Program-made: the position numbers and the translations under genes
NCBI GenBank assembly: GCA_947177685.1
Contig: CAMWVE010000003.1
Span: 62,001 to 126,000 of the forward strand
DNA: 64,000 nucleotides
Direction: 5' to 3'
Source of the DNA: an uncultured Porphyromonadaceae bacterium
GTDB taxonomy: Bacteria > Bacteroidota > Bacteroidia > Bacteroidales > Muribaculaceae
Part shown: positions 35,528 to 46,200 of the stretch, piece after piece
How positions within the stretch are numbered: position 1 is the first letter of the stretch
Layout: every line of letters starts with the position of its first letter
Notes under the pieces: model-generated
What the model was told of the DNA's origin: nothing
The model's database searches: none
Seen by the model: only the letters and a program-made list of their open reading frames with translations

Positions 35528-37353
35528 AGGAATTTTTCAAAATACTCCGCCGGTTCGTACCACCTTACAGGAAATATCTGCTGCTGAGCATACTGTTCAA
35601 CATTCTCGCGGCATTCCTGACGCTGTTCTCCTTCGCCGTCATCATTCCCATTCTGGAGATGCTGTTCAAGGTGAAGGAAGGCGTGTATCACTACATGACC
35701 CTTGACGACGGCTCGCTCAAGGATGTGATATTCAACAACTTCTACTACTACACTCAGGTGGCTGTTGACCGTTGGGGTCAAGCTACCACGCTCGCCCTGT
35801 TGGCAGCGCTGTTAGTGGTGATGACAGCCCTGAAAACCGGAGTCACCTATCTGGCATCGTTCTTCGTGATTCCCATGCGCTCCGGCATAGTGCGCGACAT
35901 CCGCAACTTCGTGTATGACAAAATCGTCACCCTGCCCATCTCCTTCTTCACCACGGAGCGCAAGGGCGACGTGATGGCGCGCATGAGCGGCGACGTGGCA
36001 GAAATCGAGAACTCCATCATGGCATCGCTCGACATGATGTTCAAGAACCCGGTGATGATAGTTGTCTGCCTCGGCACCATGATTTTCATATCGTGGCAGC
36101 TCACGCTGTTCGTGCTGGTGCTTCTGCCGCTTGCCGGATTGGTCATGGGTCGCATAGGCAAGCGACTGAAACGCAAGTCGTTGCGCGGACAAAACCAGTG
36201 GGGACTGCTGATGTCGAACATCGAGGAGACACTGGGCGGACTACGCATCATCAAAGCGTTCAACGCCGAAAAGAAAGTGCGCGACCGCTTCCACCGCGAG
36301 AACGAGGTGTTCTATGACCTCTCGAACCGCATAGCGCGCCGTCAGGCACTCGCCCACCCCATGAGCGAGTTTCTCGGCACGGTGGCAATAGCCATAGTCC
36401 TCTGGTTCGGCGGCTCGCTTATCCTCAACGGCTATTCCTCCATGAACGCCGCCTCGTTCATTTACTACATGGTGATATTCTACAGCATCATCAATCCTGC
36501 CAAAGACTTGTCGAAAGCTGTCTACTCCATCCAGAAAGGTTTGGCGTCAATGGAGCGTATCGACAAGATTTTGGGTGCCGACAATCCCATCAAAGACCCT
36601 GCCGAACCGGTCAAGATAGAGCATCTGAAAGGGAATATCAGCTACAAGGATGTGACATTCAGCTACGGACAGAACCCCGTGCTGCGCGACATCGACCTTG
36701 AGATACCTGCCGGAAGCACCGTGGCGCTTGTGGGTCAGTCAGGCTCCGGAAAATCCACCCTTGCCGACCTTCTGCCCCGATTCTACGATGTCGACAAAGG
36801 CTCCATAACCATTGACGGAGTGGACATCCGCGACCTGAAGGTGCATGACCTGCGCTCGTTCATGGGCAACGTCAATCAGGAAGCTATTCTGTTCAACGAC
36901 ACATTCTATAATAATATAACTTTCGGCGTCAAGGACGCCACCATGGAGCAGGTGGAGGAGGCAGCCCGCATTGCCAACGCCCATCAGTTCATCGAGGAAT
37001 CGGAGCATGGCTACCAGACCAACGTGGGCGACCGCGGCTGCCGTCTGTCAGGCGGACAGCGCCAGCGTGTCAGCATAGCCCGAGCCATTCTTAAGAATCC
37101 CCCCGTGCTGATTCTCGACGAAGCTACCTCGGCGCTTGACAGCGAAAGCGAGAAACTGGTGCAGGAGGCTCTGGAACGACTGATGAAGAACCGCACCACA
37201 CTGGTCATCGCACACCGACTCTCTACCATACGCAACGCCGACCTGATCTGCGTGCTACACGAAGGACGCATCGTAGAACGCGGCACCCACGACGAGCTTC
37301 TCGCCATTCCCGGCGGCTACTATCGTCATCTGGTCGACATGCAGAAATTCTAA
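35524..37353 (+). CDS. MsbA-like ABC exporter (fused membrane and ATPase domains)
   Basis: 609 aa half-transporter: six transmembrane helices in residues 15-320, then an ATPase with Walker A GQSGSGKST, Q-loop GNVNQEAILFND, signature LSGGQRQRVSIARAIL and Walker B VLILDEATSALD. The family exports lipid A, lipids or drugs across the inner membrane; MsbA-like function is likely from the run of envelope genes but not proved. Start ATGA overlap with menG. Confidence 0.9.
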   Translation: MKEFFKILRRFVPPYRKYLLLSILFNILAAFLTLFSFAVIIPILEMLFKVKEGVYHYMTLDDGSLKDVIFNNFYYYTQVAVDRWGQATTLALLAALLVVMTALKTGVTYLASFFVIPMRSGIVRDIRNFVYDKIVTLPISFFTTERKGDVMARMSGDVAEIENSIMASLDMMFKNPVMIVVCLGTMIFISWQLTLFVLVLLPLAGLVMGRIGKRLKRKSLRGQNQWGLLMSNIEETLGGLRIIKAFNAEKKVRDRFHRENEVFYDLSNRIARRQALAHPMSEFLGTVAIAIVLWFGGSLILNGYSSMNAASFIYYMVIFYSIINPAKDLSKAVYSIQKGLASMERIDKILGADNPIKDPAEPVKIEHLKGNISYKDVTFSYGQNPVLRDIDLEIPAGSTVALVGQSGSGKSTLADLLPRFYDVDKGSITIDGVDIRDLKVHDLRSFMGNVNQEAILFNDTFYNNITFGVKDATMEQVEEAARIANAHQFIEESEHGYQTNVGDRGCRLSGGQRQRVSIARAILKNPPVLILDEATSALDSESEKLVQEALERLMKNRTTLVIAHRLSTIRNADLICVLHEGRIVERGTHDELLAIPGGYYRHLVDMQKF

Positions 37354-37394
37354 CCAATTGATATATCTACACTTACAATAATCCTCTCTTTACA

Positions 37395-38360
37395 ATGATC
37401 GAACTCGAAAACCTATCAGAGATTATCAACAACGCGCTCCGCGACATAGATTATCCCTCGCAGCCTGCCGGACTCTATCAGCCCATAGCCTACATTCTGG
37501 ACTGCGGAGGCAAGCGACTGCGCCCCGTGCTGACCCTTGCGGCATGCCAGGCAGTGTGCGGCGACTCAGCCAAAGCCCTCAATCAGGCTATGGCAATGGA
37601 GATGTTCCACAACTTCACCCTGCTGCATGACGATGTGATGGATAAGGCTGACCTGCGGCGCGGACGTCCAACGGTTCACCGCAAATGGGATGAGGCTACC
37701 GCAATCCTGTCGGGCGACGCGCTGCTGACTCTCGCCACCATGCGCGTCAGCATGAACGCCGGCGAACATCTCCACGATGTCATGACTCTGTTCAACAAAA
37801 CAGCCATGGAGGTCTACGAAGGACAGCAGAATGACATGGATTTTGAGCAGGAGGATGATGTCACAATAGAGCAATATGTCGAGATGATCCGACTGAAAAC
37901 ATCAGTTCTGTTAGGCGCCGCATGCGAAATGGGAGCCATCATGGGCGGAGCCGATGAAAAAGTGCGACGCGCGCTTTACACCTACGGTGAGAAACTCGGA
38001 TTGGCGTTCCAGCTGCAGGATGACTACCTCGACACCTACGGCGACGCACTGATTTTCGGCAAGGAAATCGGTGGCGACATAGTCAACAACAAGCGCACAT
38101 GGCTGCTTGTGACAGCCCTTGCTGCCGATGAAAGCGGTAAACTCCGCAAACTCATAGAACATTGCCCGGTGGCAAATTCCGAAAAAATCGCCATCGTCAT
38201 GGAGATTTACGAAAAACTGAATCTGCCGCAACTTTGCACCGACGCCATCCGCAGCTATGTCGATCAGGCGGTGACAGCCGTGAAAACAGCCGGGCTCAGT
38301 GCTGCCGACGAGAAATTCTTTGTTGATCTGGCGCTTTCAACCATAGGCAGAACTCACTGA
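37395..38360 (+). CDS. Polyprenyl synthetase (trans-isoprenyl diphosphate synthase)
   Basis: 321 aa all-alpha enzyme. First Asp-rich motif LLHDDVMDKADLRRGRP and second FQLQDDYLD, plus GGKRLRPVL near the start. Makes long-chain isoprenyl diphosphate, plausibly the octaprenyl side chain of the menaquinone finished by the neighbouring menG product. Chain length cannot be read from sequence by eye. Confidence 0.92.
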   Translation: MIELENLSEIINNALRDIDYPSQPAGLYQPIAYILDCGGKRLRPVLTLAACQAVCGDSAKALNQAMAMEMFHNFTLLHDDVMDKADLRRGRPTVHRKWDEATAILSGDALLTLATMRVSMNAGEHLHDVMTLFNKTAMEVYEGQQNDMDFEQEDDVTIEQYVEMIRLKTSVLLGAACEMGAIMGGADEKVRRALYTYGEKLGLAFQLQDDYLDTYGDALIFGKEIGGDIVNNKRTWLLVTALAADESGKLRKLIEHCPVANSEKIAIVMEIYEKLNLPQLCTDAIRSYVDQAVTAVKTAGLSAADEKFFVDLALSTIGRTH

Positions 38361-38367
38361 TTGACCA

Positions 38368-39138
38368 ATGTTGATTGACACCCACACACATCTGTATCTT
38401 CCCGAATTCGGCGATGACACTGCCGGCGCGGTCGACCGCGCCGTTGCTGCAGGCGTCGGGTTCATGGTGCTTCCCAACGTGGACCTGACCACCATTGAGC
38501 CTATGAAACGGCTTCATGCAGCCCGACCCGCCGTCACCGCCATGGCTATGGGGCTGCACCCCACCGAGGTTACTGCCGACCACCGCGAGCCGCTTGCCGA
38601 AATCGGTCGAGAGCTTCACTCCGCTCCGGCTGACTATGTGGCTGTGGGTGAGATTGGGATAGACCTCTACTGGGACAAGACGTTCCGCAAAGAGCAGATG
38701 GAAGTGTTCGCCACACAGTGTCAATGGGCTGTCAGTCTGGGGCTTCCGGTGATCATCCATTGCCGAGAGGGACTCGACGAAACCCTTGAGGTGCTCGATT
38801 CGCTACCGGTCAGACCGCGCGGAGTGTTTCACAGCTTCGGAGGCACGGTTGACGATGTGGAGCGCATACGCCGCACCGGCGATTTCTATTTCGGCATCAA
38901 CGGCATCGTTACCTTCAAGAACTCCGGGCTTCGCAAAACCCTGCCTGCAATAGGGCTTGACCGCCTGCTGCTTGAAACCGATGCGCCCTACCTTGCACCG
39001 GTGCCGATGCGGGGCAAACGCAACGAGTCGTCATTCCTGATCCACACAGCCGCACATGTGGCTGATGCGCTTGGATTGGCGACTGACGAACTTGCCCTCC
39101 GGACCTCGGAAAATGCTAAAACACTATTCTCACTATGA
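38368..39138 (+). CDS. TatD family hydrolase
   Basis: 256 aa TIM-barrel metal-dependent hydrolase. Motifs IDTHTHLYLPEF, the metal Glu in AVGEIGIDLY, IHCREG and LLETDAPYLAP. TatD proteins act as 3'-5' exonucleases or deacylases. Overlaps the next start by 4 nt. Confidence 0.92.
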   Translation: MLIDTHTHLYLPEFGDDTAGAVDRAVAAGVGFMVLPNVDLTTIEPMKRLHAARPAVTAMAMGLHPTEVTADHREPLAEIGRELHSAPADYVAVGEIGIDLYWDKTFRKEQMEVFATQCQWAVSLGLPVIIHCREGLDETLEVLDSLPVRPRGVFHSFGGTVDDVERIRRTGDFYFGINGIVTFKNSGLRKTLPAIGLDRLLLETDAPYLAPVPMRGKRNESSFLIHTAAHVADALGLATDELALRTSENAKTLFSL

Positions 39139-40532
39139 ACGATTTACTCATCAAAATAGCCGACTCCGTTTGTGGTTACCCGCTGTTTATCATCCTGATA
39201 GGCGGCGGATTCTACCTGTTCATCCGCTCCGGACTGATTTCGCTGCGCCGACTTCCGGAGGCGCTCAAAGAACTGCGCCGCAAAAGCGACGGCGAAGGTC
39301 AGATTAGCTCCGCACAGGCTCTGGCATCGGTTGTTGCGGCAACCATAGGCTTGGGCAACATCGCCGGTGTGGCAATAGCCCTTGTCATCGGCGGACCGGG
39401 AGCCATATTCTGGATGTGGGTCAGCGCGGTTGTCGGAATGGCTACGAAGTACCACGAAGGAGCGCTCGCCATAATGTACCGAGGCACGGATTCTGCCGGA
39501 AACCGTCGCGGCGGTACCATGTACATTATTGAGAAAGGTTTAGGCAGCAAATGGCGTCCGCTCGCAGTTTTCTTCGCCCTTTCAGGCATGGTCGGCACCA
39601 TGTGCATCATGAACGCCAATCAGCTCACCGAGGCGGTGACCACCGTATTCACCACTCCTGAGGGGCTCGACAACAGCCAGTTCTTGGGCATCCTCTCGGC
39701 AGCCACCGGCTTTGACAACGCCCAGTCGTTCAAGCTGTTAGTGGGCATAATGATTGCCATAGTAGTGGCACTGGTGGTGCTTGGTGGCATCAAGCGCATA
39801 GCCCGCGTGGCATCCGTTCTTGTGCCTTTCATGGTGGGCATATACTTCCTGATGGTGACCTACATCATCGCCACAAATTTCGCACATGTGCCTGACGTGC
39901 TGAGTTCCATCTTCCGCGAGGCATTCAGCCTCGAAGCCGGACTGGGCGGACTGATAGGTGTGGCTATCGTGGGTGCGCGACGTGCCGCACTGGTAAATGA
40001 CGCAGGTGTGGGAACAGCTTCGATCATGCACGGCGAATCCAAGAATCACGAACCGGTGCGCGAAGGTCTGATAGCCATGCTCGGACCGAGCATCGACTCC
40101 GGACTGGTCTGCACGCTGACCGCACTGGCGCTGCTGCTCTGCGGCAACATCCCCGAAGGGGGCGACATAAAAGGTCTGGAGATGGCTATAAACGCCTTTG
40201 ACTCAGCCATTCCCGGCGGTCAGTATCTGCTGCTGCTCATTGTTCTCTGCTTCGGGCTGTCGTCGATGTTCTCCTACTCGTTCTACGGACGCAGCTGTGC
40301 GTCATATCTGTTCGGTGAGAAGAAATCGCAGATCTACACCTACATTTTCATTCTTTCAATGATTGTTTTCGCGGTGATTCCGCTGAAAGCTGCGGTGGCT
40401 GTCTGTGACTTGTTCTACGCACTGATGACCATACCCACCATGATAGCGGTGATTGCTCTGAGCGGAAAGGTGCGTAAAGCCACACGCGACTATTTCCAAA
40501 GGGAGAAGGAGAAGAAAAACGCCAACAAATAG
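39135..40532 (+). CDS. Sodium:alanine symporter family protein (AGCS)
   Basis: 465 aa with about 11 transmembrane helices. AGCS markers: GGGFYLFIRSGLISLR near the start, ATIGLGNIAGVAIAL, and GARRAALVNDAGVGTASI. Imports alanine or glycine with Na+. Last gene of the run starting at phoH; convergent with apbE. Confidence 0.9.
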   Translation: MNDLLIKIADSVCGYPLFIILIGGGFYLFIRSGLISLRRLPEALKELRRKSDGEGQISSAQALASVVAATIGLGNIAGVAIALVIGGPGAIFWMWVSAVVGMATKYHEGALAIMYRGTDSAGNRRGGTMYIIEKGLGSKWRPLAVFFALSGMVGTMCIMNANQLTEAVTTVFTTPEGLDNSQFLGILSAATGFDNAQSFKLLVGIMIAIVVALVVLGGIKRIARVASVLVPFMVGIYFLMVTYIIATNFAHVPDVLSSIFREAFSLEAGLGGLIGVAIVGARRAALVNDAGVGTASIMHGESKNHEPVREGLIAMLGPSIDSGLVCTLTALALLLCGNIPEGGDIKGLEMAINAFDSAIPGGQYLLLLIVLCFGLSSMFSYSFYGRSCASYLFGEKKSQIYTYIFILSMIVFAVIPLKAAVAVCDLFYALMTIPTMIAVIALSGKVRKATRDYFQREKEKKNANK

Positions 40533-40541
40533 GCTGACCCA

Positions 40542-41531
40542 TCAGGGACGGGCACCATATTCCTGAATCACGAACTCACCCTCGGGCGACGCTGTCACCA
40601 GCATTATCCACACCCCCGAGAGTCCGGCTGCCATTGTTTTCACGGAATCAGGTTCCATTGCCATGACTGCCGTGGCGAGTGCGTCGGCAAGCATGCAGTC
40701 AGGCGCCACCACGGTTGCGCTGAGTGTGGAGGTTTCCACGGGGCGTCCGGTACGCGCCGAAATGGTGTGTCCGAAACTCTTCCCCTCGCCGTTCTTCCTA
40801 TAATTGCGGTAGTTGCCTGATGTAGCCACGCCACAGTCAGAAATCTCAAGCAGCGACACCACCTCAGGCGACTGCGGAGCAAGACCTTCGCGCGGCGCCT
40901 CAACTCCTATCCTCCACTTCCTGCCGCGGTCGCTGACACCGGCAAGAGCCATTTCGCCACCAATCTCCACCATGTAGTCGGTGCATCCGTTACGGCGCAG
41001 CATGGCTCCCACCTCGTCGCATGCCAGACCTTTGGTGATGGAGCTGAAATTGAACTCCGTGCCGTCGCTCTTGCGTATGATTTTGCCGTCGTCATCAATG
41101 CGGCAGTCGTTTATGCCTACTGACTCAAGCGCCTCGGCAATCTCTGCATCGGAGGGCATAGAGTCACGCTGAGTGTAGCCGAATCCCCACAGATTGATAA
41201 GCGGCGCCAACGTTGGATCATAGAGCCCGCCGCTCAACAGATTGACCTGCTGCGAGCATGCCATAACCTTGCGTAATAATGAGTCACACCTCACATCCTC
41301 GCCACGGTTTACCGCAGATATCAGCGACACACTGTTGAACGGCGACAGCGACAGCTCCACCCGCCGCATGACCGCACGAACCGAGTCGTCGAGATTCGCG
41401 GCGGAATTGTAGGTGATGTGATAAGAAGTGTTCCACACGGCTCCCTCCATGTGGCGATAACGCTTGCCGTCGCAGCCCGACAGAATTGCCAACACAATTA
41501 ACACACTGGTCAAAAACGATGCTTTTTTCAT
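40542..41531 (-). CDS. apbE: FAD:protein FMN transferase (ApbE) lipoprotein
   Basis: 329 aa from the ATG at 41531, where a lipoprotein signal begins (MKKASFLTSVLIVLAILSGC). ApbE motifs: NTSYHITY, SITKGLACDEVGAML, MVEIGGEMALAG, VATSGNYRNY and TISARTGRPV. It attaches FMN to Thr residues of membrane proteins such as RnfG/NqrC. Those targets are not in the window. The TAAATTTG box at 41550-41557 would drive it, divergent from the DJ-1 gene. Confidence 0.94.
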   Translation of the reverse strand: MKKASFLTSVLIVLAILSGCDGKRYRHMEGAVWNTSYHITYNSAANLDDSVRAVMRRVELSLSPFNSVSLISAVNRGEDVRCDSLLRKVMACSQQVNLLSGGLYDPTLAPLINLWGFGYTQRDSMPSDAEIAEALESVGINDCRIDDDGKIIRKSDGTEFNFSSITKGLACDEVGAMLRRNGCTDYMVEIGGEMALAGVSDRGRKWRIGVEAPREGLAPQSPEVVSLLEISDCGVATSGNYRNYRKNGEGKSFGHTISARTGRPVETSTLSATVVAPDCMLADALATAVMAMEPDSVKTMAAGLSGVWIMLVTASPEGEFVIQEYGARP

Positions 41532-41549
41532 ATAAATCAGTTGTTTATG

Positions 41550-41557
41550 CAAATTTA
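41550..41557 (-). promoter_or_regulatory. Putative promoter -7 box for apbE
   Basis: TAAATTTG on the minus strand, 18 nt before the start at 41531. Confidence 0.5.
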
Positions 41558-41593
41558 ACAACTTAATTTGAACCAACTGTCAATCCTAATGGT

Positions 41594-41601
41594 TAAATTT
41601 G
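41594..41601 (+). promoter_or_regulatory. Putative promoter -7 box for the DJ-1 family gene
   Basis: TAAATTTG with a TTG at 41568-41570 (23 bp away), 66 nt before the ATG at 41668. Confidence 0.5.
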
Positions 41602-41667
41602 CAAAAATTATCAGCGGAAGCTGATCAATTGCAAAGCAGCCATTAACAAACATAACATCACCCGATT

Positions 41668-42252
41668 ATGAAAATCTCATACATTTTCCTTGCCAAAGGT
41701 TTTGAAGAAATTGAAGCCATAACCCCTATCGACGTGCTGCGTCGCGCCGGCATGAACGTGAAAACCGTGTCTATCACTGACAGCCGCGAAGTGGTGGGAG
41801 CGCATGGCACACCCATCAAAGCCGACATGCTTTTCACCGACTGCGTGTTCGACCCCGCCGACACCGAATGGCTCATACTTCCCGGAGGTATGCCCGGCGC
41901 CGAAAATCTTCACAAATTCGAGCCGCTGAACCGGCTGTTGCTCGAGCATGCTGCCAACGGAGGCAAGATTGCTGCCATCTGCGCTTCGCCTGCCGTGGTT
42001 CTCTCACCCCTCGGAATACTTGACGGTCATGAAGCCACCTGCTATCCCGGCTTCGAGAAACTCTGCCACAAAGAAGTGAAAATGCGTGACCAGCGTGTGG
42101 TGGCGCTTGAGAAAATCATCACTGCCAACGGACCTTCGTCAGCGCTTCACTTCTCGCTTGCCATCGTAGCCAACTCCATGGGCGAAAGCGTGTCGCAGGA
42201 AGTGGGTTCGGGAATGTTGTTCTACACCCGCTCCACCAGCATGTTCTTCTAA
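41668..42252 (+). CDS. DJ-1/PfpI family protein
   Basis: 194 aa of the DJ-1/ThiJ/PfpI superfamily. The N-terminal FLAKGFEEIEAITPIDVLRRAG, WLILPGGMPGAENL and the nucleophile elbow AAICASPAVVL (Cys) are conserved. Related proteins act in oxidative stress or glyoxal detoxification; this one is often annotated 4-methyl-5-thiazole monophosphate biosynthesis protein without proof. The stop codon is the first base triplet of repeat R4. Confidence 0.88.
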   Translation: MKISYIFLAKGFEEIEAITPIDVLRRAGMNVKTVSITDSREVVGAHGTPIKADMLFTDCVFDPADTEWLILPGGMPGAENLHKFEPLNRLLLEHAANGGKIAAICASPAVVLSPLGILDGHEATCYPGFEKLCHKEVKMRDQRVVALEKIITANGPSSALHFSLAIVANSMGESVSQEVGSGMLFYTRSTSMFF

Positions 42253-42277
42253 GACCCCGCTACCGAATATTTGTTAA
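42250..42277 (+). repeat. Repeat R4, degenerate member of the GACCCCGTTCCCC family
   Basis: TAAGACCCCGCTACCGAATA followed by TTTGTTAA, differing at a few positions from the R5 copy at 46426. A hairpin ACGCTT...AAGCGT (42278-42298) follows directly. It supplies the stop codon of the DJ-1 gene. Confidence 0.55.
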
Positions 42278-42353
42278 CGCTTTGGACGGTCAAGCGTCGT
42301 GCCGATCTGTTCGCGCAGAGAGGGAGCGACTCTCTATTTCAATACCTCCCCTA

Positions 42354-43052
42354 TTAACTCCTCTTCATTATCTCCCTTATTATCTCCTCGACATGGATTT
42401 TCACCGTGTCGAGGCAGGGCAGGGGCATGTTGCCGTCGTTGAGCAACAGCGGCAGTTCGGTGCATCCCAGTATCACACCCTCTATTCCGTCACGCGCGCG
42501 CATGCGCTCAATAATCTGCTGAAACTCAGCCAGAGTCTCCTCCTTGATCACACCGAACTCCAGTTCGGTTGAAATCCTTTGATTCACAAGCTCACGGTCA
42601 GCCGCCTCAGGCACCACTATCTCAATTCCGTGGCGCCGGAAAGGCTCTTTGAAGAAATCACGCTCCATGGTGAAACAGGTTCCCAACAGACCCAATCGCC
42701 TGTAACCTTGCCTGACAGCATGCCGACAGGTGGCATCGACAATACTAATCAGCGGCACCGGCGACTGCTCCTGCAACCGGTCAAAGACAATATGGGCAGT
42801 GTTGGCTGTAAGGACCACAAAATCAGCCCCGCACCGGGCAAGATTTGTTATGGCACCCATGAGATAATCCGTCAGTTCAGCCATCCGCTCTTCGCGTATC
42901 AGCTGCTGGATGTAGAAAACACTCAGGCTCTCGATGGCGACATGAGGAAAAACATCAGCACCGACACGGGCATTGACCCCGAAAACAATATCACGATAAT
43001 ACGATAGAGTCGACTCCGGACCCATTCCCCCTACCATGCCTAATTTCTTCAT
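42354..43052 (-). CDS. Aspartate/glutamate racemase family protein
   Basis: 232 aa from the ATG at 43052 (MKKLGMVGGMGPESTL); an open frame upstream to 43217 lacks protein character and contains the promoter. Two catalytic Cys/Thr motifs are expected and seen: VLTANTAHI (Asn-Thr-Ala with no Cys) and GVILGCTELPLL (Cys). The first site normally reads N-T; the pairing with a single visible Cys suggests an Asp racemase or hydantoin racemase-like variant. Confidence 0.85.
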   Translation of the reverse strand: MKKLGMVGGMGPESTLSYYRDIVFGVNARVGADVFPHVAIESLSVFYIQQLIREERMAELTDYLMGAITNLARCGADFVVLTANTAHIVFDRLQEQSPVPLISIVDATCRHAVRQGYRRLGLLGTCFTMERDFFKEPFRRHGIEIVVPEAADRELVNQRISTELEFGVIKEETLAEFQQIIERMRARDGIEGVILGCTELPLLLNDGNMPLPCLDTVKIHVEEIIREIMKRS

Positions 43053-43076
43053 CTCTGTAACTTTTTCTTTACAATA

Positions 43077-43084
43077 CAAAGTTA
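43077..43084 (-). promoter_or_regulatory. Putative promoter -7 box for the racemase gene
   Basis: TAACTTTG on the minus strand, exact consensus, 24 nt before the start at 43052. It supports the shorter start choice. Confidence 0.55.
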
Positions 43085-43166
43085 GATAATTTCGCCGGAT
43101 AATGAACTCTTGGCATCGCAAAATGACACAATTCTGCCCAAAAACAGCAAAAAAATGTTTAAGCAA

Positions 43167-43197
43167 TTGGATTATTTGGCAATTATGATTATCTTTG
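43167..43197 (+). promoter_or_regulatory. Promoter of the GHL10 gene
   Basis: TTG at 43167-43169 and TATCTTTG at 43190-43197 with a 20-bp spacer, 57 nt before the ATG at 43255. Confidence 0.7.
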
Positions 43198-43254
43198 TAG
43201 ACAACAAATACTACCAATCACAATTTTTCTTAAACTAATCCTAAAAATTATCTC

Positions 43255-46200
43255 ATGAAATTCTGTAAAATTCTGCTCGCGGCTGCAGTTATCGCGTCAG
43301 TGGTTTCTTTCAGGGTTAGCGCTGAAACAGCTGAAATACCCAAGAACGAACTGCGCTCGGCATGGCTTCCGTCAATATCGACAAACACAAGCTGGCCCGG
43401 CAGCGACCAAGGCACTTCGGCATCAGTTGCTAAGAAGCAGCAGCAGTCACTTATCGCACACATCGACCGCATGGTCAAATACAACTGTAACGCTCTGGCT
43501 CTTCAGGTTCGCCCCATGGGTGACGCCCTCTATAAATCAAGCTGTGAACCGTGGTCGCACTATCTGACCGGCAAGCGTGGCACAGCTCCCACCTACGACC
43601 CTCTTGAATTCTTCGTCAAAGAGTGTCATGCCCGTGGAATCGAGGCTCACGCGTGGGTCAACCCCTTCCGTCTGAAGAAAGGTGCCACCCCCCTCACCGC
43701 CTATGATCAGGCTCACATTGACAAAGGCTGGACCATCACCTACACTCATCCACAAGAAGGTACTACCACCATTTTTGACCCGGGTAATCCTGAAGTTCGC
43801 AAGTACATCGTTGACCGCGTGATGGAAATTGTCAAGAACTACGATGTCGACGGCGTCATGTTCGACGACTATTTCTATTGCCCCGGCTTACCCTACGACA
43901 TCACTTCGGGCTACGACTATGCCGAGTATAAAGCTTCCGGCACAAAACTTTCGCTTGCCGACTGGCGCCGCGAAAACGTAAACAAGATGATTGCCGAAAC
44001 CAATGCCGCAATCAAGGCGATAAAACCTTGGGTACGCTTCGGTCTCAGCCCCCGAGGCATCGGTGGCGGTCCTGCCGGCGTATCTGCAAAGAAATATGGT
44101 CTGCCCGCTTGTCCCGCATCGGCAGGCGACGGCATGTACAACAGCATCTTCTGCGATCCCCTCGCTTGGATGGCTGAAAAAAGCATCGACTACCTCAGCC
44201 CGCAGATCTACTGGGCAAGCACACAGTCAAACGCACCCTATGTCCCCATCTGCAACTGGTGGGTAAAAGTTTCTGACAAATTCGATGTAGCATTCTACTC
44301 CAGCGTCGGCGCCTACCGCAACTATGTAGCCGGCGAAATGGGACTCGAACTCAACACCAACCGCGTGGAGAACCACGACGGTGACAACGGCGTGGTTTTC
44401 TATGCCGCAGGTGACATGGATCAGTACGACAGCGAACTCAAAGCCGCCTTCGCAACCAAGTCGCTCGTGCCTCCCCTGCGCCTTTATTCCACTGATGATC
44501 CCGGCAAAATCGCCGAACTCACCAAGAACGGTACTACTCTCTCATGCACAAAACTCGACAAAGTACGCTATGCGTTCTATGCCGTACCCAAAACGGTTAC
44601 CCTCGAAGATGCCGCAAGCAAGGTAAAGACAGGCTTCAACGCCAAATATCTCCTCGGCTTCTCCTACACCCCCACCTTCACTCTCCCCACCGACAAGGCT
44701 GAAGGATACTGGTATGCCGTAACCCCCTATGACCGCTACGGTTACGAATGGGAAGCCACCACCCTCGGCATCGACATCATCAAGCCCGCACCCGAAATCA
44801 CACTGGTGCAACCTGAAAATGGCGCCCAATTCAGCGAAGGCGACATCACCTTCGGGGTTTCAAAAATTGATGTTGCGACACGCCAGACTATCGAAATCTC
44901 CACCGAGATCACATTCAAGGAACCTCTGCTTGTAATCGACACCCCCTCGAACACCTCTGACAACACCTTGTTCTACGTTGTTCCTGTGTCGACATTCTCT
45001 GAAGGCACCTACTATTGGCGCGCCACAACCGAAGCAAAAGGCTATAATGACGGTGTTTCGGCATTTCGTTCTTTCAGCATCCAGCCAAGCTCCACCGGAG
45101 ACTACACCCTGATTACCGACGGTGAAATGTACAACTTCGCTAATCACTCCTCAGCAGAAGGAAAACAGATCCGCCTTGAGAACCTCTGGATTCGCTCTGA
45201 CAATCATGGCAATCCCCTCGGCATAGACACCGACCACTGCCGTGACTTCACCGTGGTGGGCAACACCATCTACATCGCCCGAATGGAAGCAGTCAGCAGC
45301 ACAGCCGCCATCAGCCTCCTGCGTTACAATGCCGAAACCGGCGAGCAGATGAGCACCCTCGAACTCACCAAAGATGACAATTACAAAGGATTCTATGCTC
45401 CGCTGACAACCGTAACCACTGACGATGCCGGCAATCTCCTGATCAGTGCCATGGCTCTCTCCGCCAACAACAATGTCGTTGTAGGCAAAGTGAACCCCGT
45501 CACAGGCGCCGTAACCACCGTAATGGCTGAAAAAGCTGCCGGACGCGTGGACCACATTGATGTTATCGGTGACATTAACACCGATGCCTATATCATTGCA
45601 GCAGGTGCCGCACTCCCCAGCATCTACCGCTGGCATTTGGTCAATGGAAAAGTAACCGAGTCAAAGACCTTCGCCCACGGTGTATCAAACAACCTCGGCA
45701 CAGCGCCGCGCATCCATGCGGTTTCCAAGGACGGAGCCTTCATTGACGGCGGTTCCACCGACTTCCACTACTACGACTTCGCCAAAGGAAAAGCCACAGG
45801 CGTGTTCCCCTCAAAGAAAGCTGTATCCACAAACGGTGGTGCATACTTCACCTTCGACGGCATGCCCTTCATAGTATATCCTCACACCACATTCGCAAAC
45901 GGCATCTGTTACAGCATCGACTACGGTCCCGCTCTCCCGGCAAGCTACGAGAATCTGACCAACATCTGGCAGATTACCCCCAAGAGCTTCGGTAACCGCA
46001 CCGCAGCCGGAGGTGACTTCGGGGCTCTCGCAGAAGCCAGAGTGTTTGAAGGCACATCACAGCAGCCCAAGGTGCGCGCAGTTCTGCCCGAAGAGGATAC
46101 TGACGGCAAAAAAGCCATCATATATGTCTACGCAGCCAACAACGCGCTCGCGGCATATAAGCTCGACTACAAGCCCACTCCATCGGCTGTCGACGGCATC

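Noticed and set aside
43053-43217. Longer start of the racemase
   Set aside because: The region contains the TAACTTTG promoter box and the predicted residues lack any family similarity.
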